Below are positions 54,930-63,936 of a DNA stretch of 64,000 nt, piece by piece. The DNA is taken from positions 248,001 through 312,000 of the forward strand of contig CAVSSL010000006.1 of NCBI GenBank assembly GCA_963730585.1. Direction: 5' to 3'. Origin of the DNA: Pedococcus_A sp963730585 (GTDB lineage Bacteria; Actinomycetota; Actinomycetes; Actinomycetales; Dermatophilaceae). The stretch's first letter is position 1. Each line of letters starts with the position of its first letter. A model generated the notes under the pieces. It ran no database searches. It saw nothing but the letters and a program-made list of their open reading frames with translations, and was not told where the DNA came from. A program made the translations under genes and the position numbers.

Positions 54930-56336
54930 GTGAATGCTCGCGAATCCTCGGTGGTGATCCTCGGCGGCGGCCCGGGCGGCTATGAGGCGGCCCTCGTGGC
55001 GGCCCACCTCGGCGCGAAGGTCACCGTCGTCGACCGCGACGGCCTCGGGGGCGCCGCGGTGCTCACCGACTGCGTGCCGTCGAAGGCGCTCATCTCCACT
55101 GCCGACTTCATGTCGCAGTTCGAGACCGCCGCCGACCTCGGCGTCCACCTCGAGGACCCCGAGGGCGACGAGGTCGCCGACTCGGTGGCGGAGGTCGTGG
55201 CGGTGAACCGGCGGATCCTGCGCCTGGCGGCCGCCCAGAGCCGCGACATCGGTCGTCGCCTCGAGGCCGACGGCGTCCGGGTGCTCCGCGGCGTGGGTCG
55301 TCTGGTGTCGCCGTCGCTGGTGCGGGCCGAGCTCACCGACGGTGGCGTCGAGGAGGTCACCGCCGACGTGGTGCTCCTCGCCACGGGAGCCACCCCGCGC
55401 GTCATGCCGACCGCGCAGCCCGACGGCGAGCGCATCCTCACCTGGCAGCAGATCTACGACCTCGAGGAGCTGCCCGAGAAGCTGGTCGTCGTCGGCTCCG
55501 GTGTCACCGGCGCCGAGCTGGCCCAGGCCTACCTCGGGCTCGGGTCGCAGGTGACCCTCGTGTCGTCGCGCGACCGCGTGCTCCCGGGGGAGGACGCCGA
55601 CGCGGCCACGGTGATCGAGGAGGTCTTCCGCAAGCGCGGCATGGAGGTGCTCGACCGCTCGCGGATGGCCTCGGTCGAGCGCACCGACACCGGCGTGCTG
55701 GTGCGGCTCGAGGACGGCCGTGAGGTCGAGGGCACCCACGCCCTGCTCGCGGTCGGCTCCATCGCGCAGACGGCGGGCATCGGCCTCGAGGAGGTCGGTG
55801 TGCAGCTGAAGCCGTCGGGGCACGTCGCCGTCGACCGGGTCTCGCGCACGTCGGTGCGGGGCATCTACGCGGCGGGCGACTGCACCGGCGTGCTGCCGCT
55901 CGCCTCGGTGGCCGCCATGCAGGGTCGCATCGCCATGGCCCACGCGCTCGGCGACGCGGTGCACCCCATCAACCTGCGCGCCGTCTCGGCCAACATCTTC
56001 ACCGACCCCGAGATCGCCACGGTGGGCTTCTCCCAGAAGGACGTCGACGAGGGCCGGGTCGACGCCGAGGCGCTCATGCTGCCGCTGGCCACGAACCCCC
56101 GCGCCAAGATGCAGGGCATCACCGACGGCTTCGTGAAGCTGTTCGCACGCAAGGGCATCGGCACGGTGGTCGGCGGCGTCATCGTCGCGCCCCGGGCGTC
56201 CGAGCTGATCTACCCGGTGACGCTGGCCGTCCAGCACGGGCTGACGGTCGACCAGCTGGCCGGGACCTTCACGGTCTACCCCTCGCTGTCGGGGTCGGTC
56301 GCCGAGGCGGCCCGGCAGCTGCACGCCCCGCAGTAG
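54930..56336 (+). CDS. lpdA: LpdA-type NAD(P)H-quinone dehydrogenase (flavoprotein disulfide reductase family)
   Basis: 468 aa from GTG. FAD fold VVILGGGPGGYEAALVAA, then GGAAVLTDCVPSKALI where a dihydrolipoamide dehydrogenase would have C-x4-C: only the second Cys remains, as in Mycobacterium LpdA (Rv3303c), which reduces quinones and not lipoamide. NAD fold VVVGSGVTGAELAQAY, FAD segment IYAAGDCTG, and a complete C-terminal dimerisation domain. Not in a pyruvate dehydrogenase operon, which agrees with the quinone reductase role. Confidence 0.9.
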   Translation: MNARESSVVILGGGPGGYEAALVAAHLGAKVTVVDRDGLGGAAVLTDCVPSKALISTADFMSQFETAADLGVHLEDPEGDEVADSVAEVVAVNRRILRLAAAQSRDIGRRLEADGVRVLRGVGRLVSPSLVRAELTDGGVEEVTADVVLLATGATPRVMPTAQPDGERILTWQQIYDLEELPEKLVVVGSGVTGAELAQAYLGLGSQVTLVSSRDRVLPGEDADAATVIEEVFRKRGMEVLDRSRMASVERTDTGVLVRLEDGREVEGTHALLAVGSIAQTAGIGLEEVGVQLKPSGHVAVDRVSRTSVRGIYAAGDCTGVLPLASVAAMQGRIAMAHALGDAVHPINLRAVSANIFTDPEIATVGFSQKDVDEGRVDAEALMLPLATNPRAKMQGITDGFVKLFARKGIGTVVGGVIVAPRASELIYPVTLAVQHGLTVDQLAGTFTVYPSLSGSVAEAARQLHAPQ

Positions 56337-56470
56337 GGCTTCCCGGGGCGATCGTGGTGGATCACCGACCTTCTGGGGACGGTGAACCACCACACTCGCT
56401 CGGCGAGCCGTCTGCGGGACCCGTCGCTAGGGTCGATGCGAAGGCTGAACCACACAGAAGCGAGGCACGC

Positions 56471-57165
56471 ATGGCCGGCGGATTCATGGACAAGGTCAAG
56501 GACTTCGTCAAGGGCAATCCAGACCAGGCCGCCAGCGCGATCGAGAAGGTCGAGGACGTCGTCGACCAGCGCACGGGCGGCAAGTACTCCGAGCAGATCG
56601 ACCAGGGCGGCGACACCCTCCGCGACAAGCTGGGCCTGCCCCCCGAGGGCAGCCAGCCCGTCCCGGGGGAGCCGATGCCCGAGCCCGGCCCCACGCCGGT
56701 CCCGGAGCCCGGACCGACCCCCATGCCGGAGCCGGGCCCGACCCCGACGCCCGAGCCGTTGCCGAACCCCATGCCCGAGCCCGGTCCCGCCCCCACTCCC
56801 GAGCCCGGTCCGTTCCCGCAGCAGGAGACGGGTCCCGGCTCGATGACGGGCTCCGCCTCGCAACCGGGCGCGGACGAGACCCCGGCACCCAACCCGCAGC
56901 CGCTGCCCGGCGACGACGCCCAGCAGCCGGGGTCGCTCGACGAGCCGATGACGCCCGGTGGCTCACAGCAGCCCGGTCAGCCCGGCGGTCCGCTGCGAGG
57001 AGGAGCTGCGCCCCGAGGGTGAGGGCAGTGCGGCCGGCGCCCCGCAGGGCGGCGCGGGCGAGCCGCTGACCGCAGGGCGGCCCCACCCAGCAGGGCGAGG
57101 AGCAGTCGGCCCCGGGCACCCCGGGCGGCGACCAGCCCGACACCGGTGGTCCCGAGTCGCGCTGA
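56471..57165 (+). CDS. Rv0909/MT0933 antitoxin-like protein with Pro-rich tail (two frameshifts)
   Basis: The N-terminus MAGGFMDKVKDFVKG followed by IEKVEDVVDQRTGGKYSEQI is the MT0933-type antitoxin domain (about 60 residues), usually the entire protein. Here a long tail of PEPGPTP-type repeats and Gly/Gln/Pro-rich sequence follows. As written the frame ends at 57022, but the composition continues in a second frame (EEELRPEGEGSAAGAPQGG) and a third (QGGPTQQGEEQSAPGTPGG) to a TGA at 57163-57165. Two indels, near 57000 and 57070, are therefore inferred. No toxin gene is adjacent. Confidence 0.7.
56669..56812 (+). repeat. PEPGPTP-type coding tandem repeat
   Basis: About six imperfect heptapeptide units (consensus P-E-P-G-P-T-P, with Met/Val/Thr spacers) encoded in the Rv0909-like gene. 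The units are imperfect at the DNA level, and the low-complexity GC-rich sequence is prone to slippage and to sequencing indels. Confidence 0.8.
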
Positions 57166-57197
57166 ACCCAGGAGCGCTGAGCCCCCGCCCAGACGCA

Positions 57198-57247
57198 GCA
57201 ACGCCAGCGGCCCGTCACCCACGTGGGTGACGGGCCGCTGGCGTTGC
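57198..57247. terminator. Perfect 50-bp palindrome between convergent genes
   Basis: The 25-nt left arm (starting GCAACGCCAGCGG) is the exact reverse complement of the right arm (ending CCGCTGGCGTTGC), with no loop bases; three more pairs follow after a bulged A. It lies 32 bp after the inferred stop of the Rv0909-like gene and 19 bp from the stop of the carboxylase gene. It would act as a bidirectional terminator. Confidence 0.85.
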
Positions 57248-57266
57248 GCGGGGTGTGCCGCGTGGC

Positions 57267-59043
57267 TCAGTCCTTGATGTCGGCGATGACGGCACCGTTG
57301 GTCACCGTCTGGCCGACCTCGGCCGACAGGCCGGTGATGGTGCCCGCCTTGTGGGCGTTGATGGGCTGCTCCATCTTCATGGCCTCGAGCACGACGACGA
57401 GGTCGCCCTCGGCCACCTGCTGACCGTCCTCGACCGCGATCTTGACGATGGTGCCCTGCATGGGCGCGGTCAGGGAGTCGCCGGAGACGGCGGCGCCCGC
57501 CTTGCCACCACCGGAGCGCTTGGGCGCCTTCTTCTTGGCCGCGGCGCCACCACCGCCGCCGAGGTTCAGACCGCCGGGGAGCACGACCTCGAGACGCTTG
57601 CCGCCGACCTCGACGACGACGGTCTGGCGCTCGCCCGTCTCCTCGGGGGCCTCGGCCACCGGCCCGGCATACGGCTCGATGGTGTTGTCCCACTCGGTCT
57701 CGATCCACCGGGTGTGCACCGTGAACGGCTCACCGGCGTCGGCCGGGTCGAAGGCCTCGTCGTCGAGCACCGCGCGGTGGAACGGCAGCACCGTCGGCAT
57801 GCCCTCGACGACGAACTCGGCCAGCGCGCGGCGGGCCCGCTGCAGGGCCTGCTTGCGGTCGTGCCCGGTGACGATGAGCTTGGCCAGCATGGAGTCGAAG
57901 GCGCCGGCGATGGTGTCGCCCTCGACGATGCCGCTGTCGAGGCGCACGCCCGGGCCCGACGGCGGCTCGAAGACGCTCACCGTGCCGGGGGCGGGGAGGA
58001 AGTTGCGTCCGGCGTCCTCGCCGTTGATGCGGAACTCGATCGAGTGCGCCCGCGGGGCGGGGTCGCTGTAGCCGAGCGGCTCGCCGTTCGCGATGCGGAA
58101 CTGCTCGCGGACCAGGTCGATGCCGGTGACCTCCTCGGTGACCGGGTGCTCCACCTGCAGGCGGGTGTTGACCTCGAGGAAGGAGATGGTGCCGTCCTGG
58201 CCGACGAGGAACTCGCAGGTGCCGGCGCCGGTGTAGCCCGCCTCCTTGAGGATGGCCTTGGACGCCCGGTAGAGCTCGGCGTTCTGGGCGTCGGAGAGGA
58301 AGGGCGCCGGGGCCTCCTCGACGAGCTTCTGGTGGCGGCGCTGCAGCGAGCAGTCGCGGGTCGAGACGACCACCACGTTGCCGTGCATGTCGGCCAGGCA
58401 CTGGGTCTCGACGTGGCGCGGCTTGTCGAGGTAGCGCTCGACGAAGCACTCGCCGCGGCCGAAGGCGGCGACCGCCTCACGGGTGGCCGAGTCGAACAGC
58501 TCGGGGATCTCCTCGAGGGTGCGGGCGACCTTCAGGCCGCGGCCGCCACCGCCGTAGGCCGCCTTGATGGCGACCGGCAGGCCGTGCTCCTCGGCGAAGT
58601 CGATGACCTCGATGGCGCTCTCGACCGGGTCGGGCGTTCCGGCCACCAGGGGCGCCTCGGCCTTGGCCGCGATGTGGCGCGCCTTGACCTTGTCGCCGAG
58701 GTTGTCGATGGCCTCGGGGGAGGGGCCGATCCAGGTGAGGCCGGCGTCGATGACCGCCTGGGCGAAGGAGGCGTTCTCCGCCAGGAAGCCGTAGCCCGGG
58801 TGGACGGCGTCGGCGCCGGAGCGCTGCGCGACGTCGAGCAGCTTCTCCACCACGAGGTAGCTGTCCCCGGGGGTGGTACCCGCCCAGGGCGTAGGCCTCG
58901 TCGGCGACCTTCACGTGCAGGGCGTCCCGGTCGGGCTCGGCGTAGACCGCCACGGAGCCGATGCCGCTGTCCTTGCAGGCACGCGCGATGCGGACGGCGA
59001 TCTCGCCGCGGTTGGCAATGAGGACCTTGCTGATGGGCGCCAT
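57267..59043 (-). CDS. Acetyl-/propionyl-CoA carboxylase alpha subunit (biotin carboxylase + BCCP), one frameshift
   Basis: About 592 aa in the restored frame, AccA3-like. N-terminal biotin carboxylase: VLIANRGEIAVRIARAC, HPGYGFLAENASF, Gly-rich ATP loop AAYGGGGRGLKV, CSLQRRHQK, FLEVNTRLQVEHPVTE. C-terminal biotinyl domain with biotin-accepting Lys in VLEAMKMEQPI. The reading frame breaks at about 58879-58881: an extra base in the minus-strand GGGTACC, where expected residues are GGTTPGDSYLVVEK. Deleting one G restores it. It carboxylates biotin for acetyl- or propionyl-CoA carboxylase and would feed methylmalonyl-CoA to the mutase at 14-15.6 kb. Essential function suggests a sequencing error. 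Confidence 0.93.
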
Positions 59044-59050
59044 GGCGCGG

Positions 59051-59056
59051 AGCCTA
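59051..59056 (-). promoter_or_regulatory. -10-like TAGGCT for the carboxylase gene
   Basis: On the minus strand TAGGCT is followed by 7 nt and ATG at 59043. Confidence 0.5.
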
Positions 59057-59133
59057 GCGTCTTGCCGCGGCGTCAGGACCACCCGTGGAGTGTGGGCTCG
59101 CCAACACTGCGCGGTATGCCGTGGGCGCCCCGA

Positions 59134-60030
59134 TCAGGGTTGGCCGGGGGCCTGCGCGCCGGCCGTGAACCAGCTCCCTGCGGCCGCCTCCTCGGCCTCG
59201 GCCCCCGTTGGCCGCGATGCCGGGCGGCGGTAGTGGCGGTAGGCGGCCACCGCGGCGGTGAGCAGGACCACCGCGACGATGGCCTGCCAGGAGCCCTCGA
59301 CCTCGTCCATCCGCGTCGCGGTGTTCCACGACGCGTGCTGTACCGCGATGGCCAGCACGCTGCCTCCCGTGTCGACCAGGTGCATGCCGAGGAGGTAGCG
59401 GTAGACCGGGGCCAGGCCGAACAGCAGCGCCAGCCCGCCTCCGACCTCCGCCCAGGTCCAGCCGCTCTCGAAGAGGAGGGGCACGTGGATCGCGGCGAAG
59501 GCCGGCGCCGTCAGCAGGGACGCGACCAGCAACCCGTGGCGAGCCATGAGGCGCGACTGCATGAACCCACCCCAGGCGGTCTCCTCCCACAGGTTCAGGA
59601 CCAGCGCGCCGAAGACCAGGATGTCGAACAGGTAGAGGCCGGCGGCGGCATACCAGGCGCGTCCTCCCTCGACGAGGGTCCCCGACACCGCGGCGAGCGT
59701 GAGCGTGAGCAGCGGCATGGCCAGCACGACGACGGCCCAGCGGGCGACACCGAAGCGCCACGCCAGCGCGCGTCCGAGGAGCCTGCGGGCGGCACCCGGG
59801 CCGTCGGCCCTGCGGGAGACCAGCAGCGCGGAACCCAGCAGCACGACGTAGACGAGGCCCAGGAGGAAGGGTTCGAAGGGAAGGTCGGCGATGGCCGGGA
59901 CCGCCAGCAGCGGCCACCCGACCCCGAAGACGAGCAGCAGGAAGGCCGTGACCGGTCGTCGACGGGCCAGACCGGCCGGCCGCTCGGACGTCGCCGGGTC
60001 GGTGGTCACACGAGGGTCGGGACCGGGCAT
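59134..60030 (-). CDS. CPBP family intramembrane metalloprotease
   Basis: 298 aa with about eight hydrophobic segments. NLWEETAWGGFMQSRL contains the E-E-x-x-W-(x)-x motif of CPBP (CAAX protease and bacteriocin-processing, Abi) proteins, FAAIHVPLLF supplies the second conserved His, and AVQHASWNTAT the third motif. Bacterial members act in self-immunity to peptides or in protein maturation, mostly untested. GGAGGGAG ribosome binding sequence precedes the ATG. Divergent from the aldo/keto reductase. Confidence 0.86.
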   Translation of the reverse strand: MPGPDPRVTTDPATSERPAGLARRRPVTAFLLLVFGVGWPLLAVPAIADLPFEPFLLGLVYVVLLGSALLVSRRADGPGAARRLLGRALAWRFGVARWAVVVLAMPLLTLTLAAVSGTLVEGGRAWYAAAGLYLFDILVFGALVLNLWEETAWGGFMQSRLMARHGLLVASLLTAPAFAAIHVPLLFESGWTWAEVGGGLALLFGLAPVYRYLLGMHLVDTGGSVLAIAVQHASWNTATRMDEVEGSWQAIVAVVLLTAAVAAYRHYRRPASRPTGAEAEEAAAGSWFTAGAQAPGQP

Positions 60031-60152
60031 CGGGGGCTCCCTCCGCAGGGCGGGTCAGCACTCCCCTCGAGCGCGTTCAACAGCGCGGGGCGCCGGGATG
60101 TTCCCAACCGTCCCGGCAGGCGGCCCGCCGTGTGGGGCCCGGCCACGCGGCC

Positions 60153-60158
60153 TACAGT
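60153..60158 (+). promoter_or_regulatory. -10-like TACAGT for the aldo/keto reductase gene
   Basis: TACAGT ends 7 nt before ATG at 60166. Confidence 0.5.
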
Positions 60159-60165
60159 CGTGCGC

Positions 60166-61005
60166 ATGACTGCTGTCCCGAACCTTTCCCTGTCCGCCGG
60201 AACGACCAGCATCGACATCCCGCAGCTCGGCTTCGGGGTGTGGCAGGTGCCCGAGGACGAGGTGGTCGGCGCCGTGACGACGGCCATCGAGACCGGCTAC
60301 CGCAGCATCGACACCGCCCGCATCTACGGCAACGAGGAGGGCACCGGCGAGGCCATCGCGAACGCCGGCGTGCCCCGCGACGAGCTCTTCGTCACCACCA
60401 AGGTGTGGAACGACGACCAGGGCTTCGACTCCACGCTCACCGCCTTCGACGCGTCGATGAAGCGACTCGGCCTCGAGACCCTCGACCTGTACCTCATCCA
60501 CTGGCCGTCCCCGAAGCAGGACGCCTACGTCGACACCTGGAAGGCCCTGCTCCGCCTGCGCGAGGAGGGCCGCGTGCGCGCCGTCGGCGTGTGCAACTTC
60601 CACGTGCCGCACCTGCAGCGGCTGCTCGACGAGACCGGTGAGCTGCCCGCGATCAACCAGGTCGAGCTGCACCCCTACCTGCAGCAGACCGAGCTGCGCG
60701 AGTTCCACGCGGCCAACGGCATCCTCACCGAGGCCTGGAGCCCGCTGGCCTCGGGCGGCGACGTCCTGACCGACGAGACCATCACCCGCGTCGCCGAGAA
60801 GCACGGGGTCACCCCGGCCCAGGCGATCCTGCGCTGGCACCTCGACATCGGCAACGTCGTCATCCCCAAGTCGGTGACGCCGAGCCGCATCCGCGAGAAC
60901 TTCGACATCTTCGGCTTCTCGCTCGACGCCGACGACCTCGCCGCGATCGAGAAGCTCGAGCGGGGCCACCGCACCGGCCCGAACCCCGACGAGTTCTGGG
61001 CCTGA
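60166..61005 (+). CDS. Aldo/keto reductase
   Basis: 279 aa (beta/alpha)8 NADPH reductase. Catalytic tetrad in order: Asp and Tyr in SIDTARIYGNEEG, Lys in VTTKVWN, His in YLIHWPSP. Coenzyme-binding IPKSVTPSRIREN is the usual NADPH signature, with FDIFGFSLDADD following. AKR5-like proteins reduce a wide range of aldehydes and keto compounds (2,5-diketo-D-gluconate reductase among them); the natural substrate cannot be told. Followed by a 38-bp palindrome. Confidence 0.94.
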   Translation: MTAVPNLSLSAGTTSIDIPQLGFGVWQVPEDEVVGAVTTAIETGYRSIDTARIYGNEEGTGEAIANAGVPRDELFVTTKVWNDDQGFDSTLTAFDASMKRLGLETLDLYLIHWPSPKQDAYVDTWKALLRLREEGRVRAVGVCNFHVPHLQRLLDETGELPAINQVELHPYLQQTELREFHAANGILTEAWSPLASGGDVLTDETITRVAEKHGVTPAQAILRWHLDIGNVVIPKSVTPSRIRENFDIFGFSLDADDLAAIEKLERGHRTGPNPDEFWA

Positions 61006-61060
61006 GCGCACCGCGCGAGCGCTGACCGACGCACCGCGCCGTCCGGGCGCTGAGCCACCC

Positions 61061-61098
61061 CCGCGGGGCGGGCAGGGACGTCCCTGCCCGCCCCGCGG
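61061..61098 (+). terminator. Perfect 38-bp palindrome between aldo/keto reductase and tryptophan dioxygenase
   Basis: Two 19-nt arms (CCGCGGGGCGGGCAGGGAC and its exact complement) with no loop. It ends only 20 bp before the dioxygenase start and 7 bp before its -10-like element, so it both terminates the upstream gene and overlaps the -35 region of the downstream promoter. Confidence 0.8.
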
Positions 61099-61105
61099 CG
61101 GCGTC

Positions 61106-61111
61106 TAGGGT
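61106..61111 (+). promoter_or_regulatory. -10-like TAGGGT for tryptophan 2,3-dioxygenase
   Basis: TAGGGT ends 7 nt before ATG at 61119. Confidence 0.5.
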
Positions 61112-61118
61112 GTGCGCC

Positions 61119-61982
61119 ATGAGCAACGCCCCCGACACCCGTGCCCAGCGCGAGCTCGAGGAGGGGATCCAGCGCGACTTCTCCGCGAGCATGTCCTACG
61201 GGTCCTACCTCGACCTCGACCGGCTGCTGTCGGCGCAGCACCCCCGCAGCACCCCGCCGCAGCACGACGAGCTGCTCTTCATCGTGCAGCACCAGGTGGC
61301 CGAGCTGTGGCTCAAGCTGATGCTCCACGAGCTCCGCTCGGCCCGCTCGCTCATGACCAACGACGACCTCGCGCCGGCCCTCAAGCGCCTCGCCCGCGTC
61401 AAGCACATCCAGAACCAGCTCACCGAGCAGTGGTCGGTGCTGGCGACGCTCACGCCGAGCGAGTACGCCCTGATCCGGCCGTTCCTCGCCACCTCGTCGG
61501 GCTTCCAGAGCTACCAGTACCGCGCCGTCGAGTTCATGCTCGGCAACAAGAACCGCGACATGGTGGCCGTCTTCGACCACGACCCGACCGCGCAGCAGCT
61601 GCTCGCCGAGGCGCTGGCCGAGCCCAGCCTCTACGACGAGTTCCTGCGCTACCTGCACCGGCGCGGCTACGCCATCCCGCAGGCCGTGCTCGAGCGCGAC
61701 GTCACCCAGCCCTACCGGGTGGACGACGACCTCGTCGACGTCTTCGCCGCCGTCTACGCCGACCCGGCCGAGCACTGGGGCGTCTACGAGACGTGCGAGG
61801 AGCTCGTCGACATCGAGGACAACTTCCAGAACTGGCGCTTCCGCCACCTGCAGGTCGTCACCCGCACCATCGGGCACAAGGTGGGCACCGGCGGGTCCTC
61901 CGGCGTCGACTTCCTGCGCCGGGCGCTCGACCTCACCTTCTTCCCCGAGCTGTATGCCGTGCGCACCCGGATCGGTGGGTAG
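61119..61982 (+). CDS. kynA: Tryptophan 2,3-dioxygenase
   Basis: 287 aa, haem enzyme opening the indole ring of tryptophan to N-formylkynurenine, first step of the kynurenine pathway. MSYGSYLDLDRLLSAQHP is the conserved start, DELLFIVQHQVAELWLKLMLHE contains the distal His, SGFQSYQYR the substrate carboxylate Arg, and NWRFRHLQVV the proximal haem His, followed by GTGGSSGVDFLR. Length is normal. No kynureninase or formamidase gene is seen in this window, which ends 2 kb later. Confidence 0.96.
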   Translation: MSNAPDTRAQRELEEGIQRDFSASMSYGSYLDLDRLLSAQHPRSTPPQHDELLFIVQHQVAELWLKLMLHELRSARSLMTNDDLAPALKRLARVKHIQNQLTEQWSVLATLTPSEYALIRPFLATSSGFQSYQYRAVEFMLGNKNRDMVAVFDHDPTAQQLLAEALAEPSLYDEFLRYLHRRGYAIPQAVLERDVTQPYRVDDDLVDVFAAVYADPAEHWGVYETCEELVDIEDNFQNWRFRHLQVVTRTIGHKVGTGGSSGVDFLRRALDLTFFPELYAVRTRIGG

Positions 61983-62120
61983 GGGCACACCCGCCCGTGC
62001 CCACCGTCGCGCCCAGCCGTTCGGAGGATAGGTAGCCGAACTCAGGCGCCGCCGACGCCGTCGCTCCCACACTGTGCCCCACACGGTCCCCGAGCTGGGG
62101 CCAACGACGAGGAGCGCACG

Positions 62121-63369
62121 ATGACGAGCAGCACCCTCCCCGGTCCACCCGCGGGCCCTCCGCCTGCGCCGTCGACGCCGCCCGCACCGGTGAAGCCCGG
62201 CCAGCTCGCCTGGCTCGAGGGTGAGCTGCGGCAGTGGCAGGCGCAGGGGCTCATCGACGCCGACACCGCCGCTGCCATCAGTGCGAGATACGTTGCGGTC
62301 CGGCGCTTCTCACTGGTTCGGCTGCTGCTCGGGCTCGGCGCCTGCTTCGTCGGCGTCGGCCTGCTCTGGCTCGTCGCCGCCAACCTCGACCGGCTCTCAC
62401 CCGGGCTGCGCTTCGTCCTCGTGACACTGCTGTGGCTGGGCTTCACCGCCGCCGCCGAGGTCATCGCCGGGCGCCGCGCCCACCGCGGTGGCGAGAGCCG
62501 TTCCGCGGTGGTGGGGGCCGCGCGCGTCCTGGCCGCGCTCAGCTTCGGCGCCGTCGTCTTCCAGGCGGCGCAGAGCCTCCAGGTGCCGGCCTACGAGTCG
62601 GGGCTCCTCGGCGTCTGGGGGCTGGGTGCCCTGCTCTACGCCTACGCGGTGACCGGGGTCAGCCCGCTGCTCGTCGGCCTCACGCTCAGCACCGGCTGGT
62701 TCGTCTGGCACGTCGCCGAGTCGGCCGACAGCGGCATGGGCTTCGTCGCCGCGCTGCTCGTCGGGGGAGTGGTCGCCGCCGCGGTCGCCGTGCTGCACCT
62801 GCGGCGCCGGCTCCCCGGCTTCGCCGTGGCCTGGCGGGAGGTCGGGGCCCTGCTCGTGCTCGTGGGGCTGTTCGCCGCAGCCCTTCCGGACGTCACGGCG
62901 GAGGGCTTCAGCTGGCCTGCCGTCGCTCACGGTCGGCCTGGTGCTCGCCGCCGTCGTCGTCACGGCGGCTGCGCTGCTGGGCGACCGGGAGGGCCGGGTC
63001 GAGCTCGTCGCCCCCGTCGCCGCCCTCGGCGTCGGGCTGCTGCTGGTGCTCTGGGACCCGGGGGTGACCGACACCAGGGAGGTGACCGGCACGGCATACC
63101 TGCACGCCTTCGTCTCGGTGGCCGTCTACCTGGCCGCCGCCGGCTGGTATGCCGTGCTGGGGACGCTGCGGGACACCTCCCGCCTCACCGTGATCGCCAC
63201 CGGGGCCCTGGTCGTCTTCACCACCGTGCAGGCGTTCGCCGTCTTCGCGCCGATCATCTCCGGGGCCACGCTGTTCCTGCTGGTGGGGGCGGTGCTGGTC
63301 GGCTCAGGCTTCGTCGTCGACCGCGGCCGGCGCCATCTCGTCGCCACCATCGAGGGAGGTGCGGCATGA
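62121..63369 (+). CDS. DUF2157 membrane protein (one frameshift)
   Basis: About 415 aa in restored frame. Pro-rich start, DUF2157 domain with LEGELRQWQAQGLIDADTAAAI and SLVRLLLGLGACFVGVGLLWLVAANL, then multiple membrane segments. At about 62922 one extra G breaks the frame after GFSW; skipping it gives PASLTVGLVLAAVVVTAA, and the protein continues to TGA at 63367-63369, overlapping the next ATG. Without the correction the frame would run through the neighbouring gene in an unrelated Arg-rich peptide. DUF2157 proteins are commonly paired with GDYXXLXY proteins. GAGGAG ribosome binding site. Confidence 0.85.
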
Positions 63370-63878
63370 GCCGGCTGCCCTCCCGCATCGTGCTCGTTGC
63401 CGCGGCCTGCGCCGCCCAGCTCGCCCTGGTCGGTGTCGCCGTCGCGGGGCCGCTGTCGGCACGGCTCACCGGTGACGAGTACCTCCTGGCGGTGCGGCCG
63501 GTCGACCCCATCGACCCGTTCCGCGGGGCCTACGTCGACCTCGGCTACCCGACCCTGAGCGGCTCCTCGGAGAGCGGCTTCTGGCGGCCCGACGACGTGC
63601 CGGGGGAGCGTGGCGAGGTGTTCGTCCCCCTCGTGCGTGACGGTGGGCTCTGGCGCGGCGGCACGGCCAGCCGCACCCGGCCGGACGCCGGTCCCTACCT
63701 GCGCTGCAACGACTCCGAGTGGCGCCTGCGCTGCGGCATCGAGAGCTGGTTCCTCCCGCAGGACAAGGCGCTCGCGGTCGAGAGGGCCGTCGCCTCGGGC
63801 TCGGCCGTCGCACGGGTGCGCGTCGACGGGCGAGGGCACGCGGCGCTCATCGGTGTGGAGGCCCGCCCCGCCGGCTGA
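63366..63878 (+). CDS. GDYXXLXY domain protein
   Basis: 170 aa, starting with an ATGA overlap of the DUF2157 gene. A signal-anchor LPSRIVLVAAACAAQLALVGVAV is followed by the motif TGDEYLLAVRPVDPIDPFRG and DLGYPTL, the hallmark of the GDYXXLXY family, found downstream of DUF2157/DUF4401 proteins. Two Cys in YLRCNDSEWRLRCGIESWF could form a disulfide outside the membrane. The function is unknown. Confidence 0.88.
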   Translation: MSRLPSRIVLVAAACAAQLALVGVAVAGPLSARLTGDEYLLAVRPVDPIDPFRGAYVDLGYPTLSGSSESGFWRPDDVPGERGEVFVPLVRDGGLWRGGTASRTRPDAGPYLRCNDSEWRLRCGIESWFLPQDKALAVERAVASGSAVARVRVDGRGHAALIGVEARPAG

Positions 63879-63936
63879 GGCGGCCACCGGTACCGTCGAG
63901 CGGGTCAGCCGTCCACCGAGGCCCGGAGCGACCGCC

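Noticed and set aside
56669..56812. CRISPR-like array
   Set aside because: The repeats are imperfect, contiguous, and encode a Pro-rich peptide in frame; there are no spacers and no cas genes.
57255..61005. Long plus-strand open frames across the carboxylase and CPBP genes
   Set aside because: Antisense to conserved minus-strand proteins; only the aldo/keto reductase portion from 60166 is real.
62121..63878. 585-residue DUF2157-GDYXXLXY fusion
   Set aside because: The middle is an Arg-rich out-of-frame stretch; two separate genes with an ATGA overlap explain the conserved parts after one base is removed.
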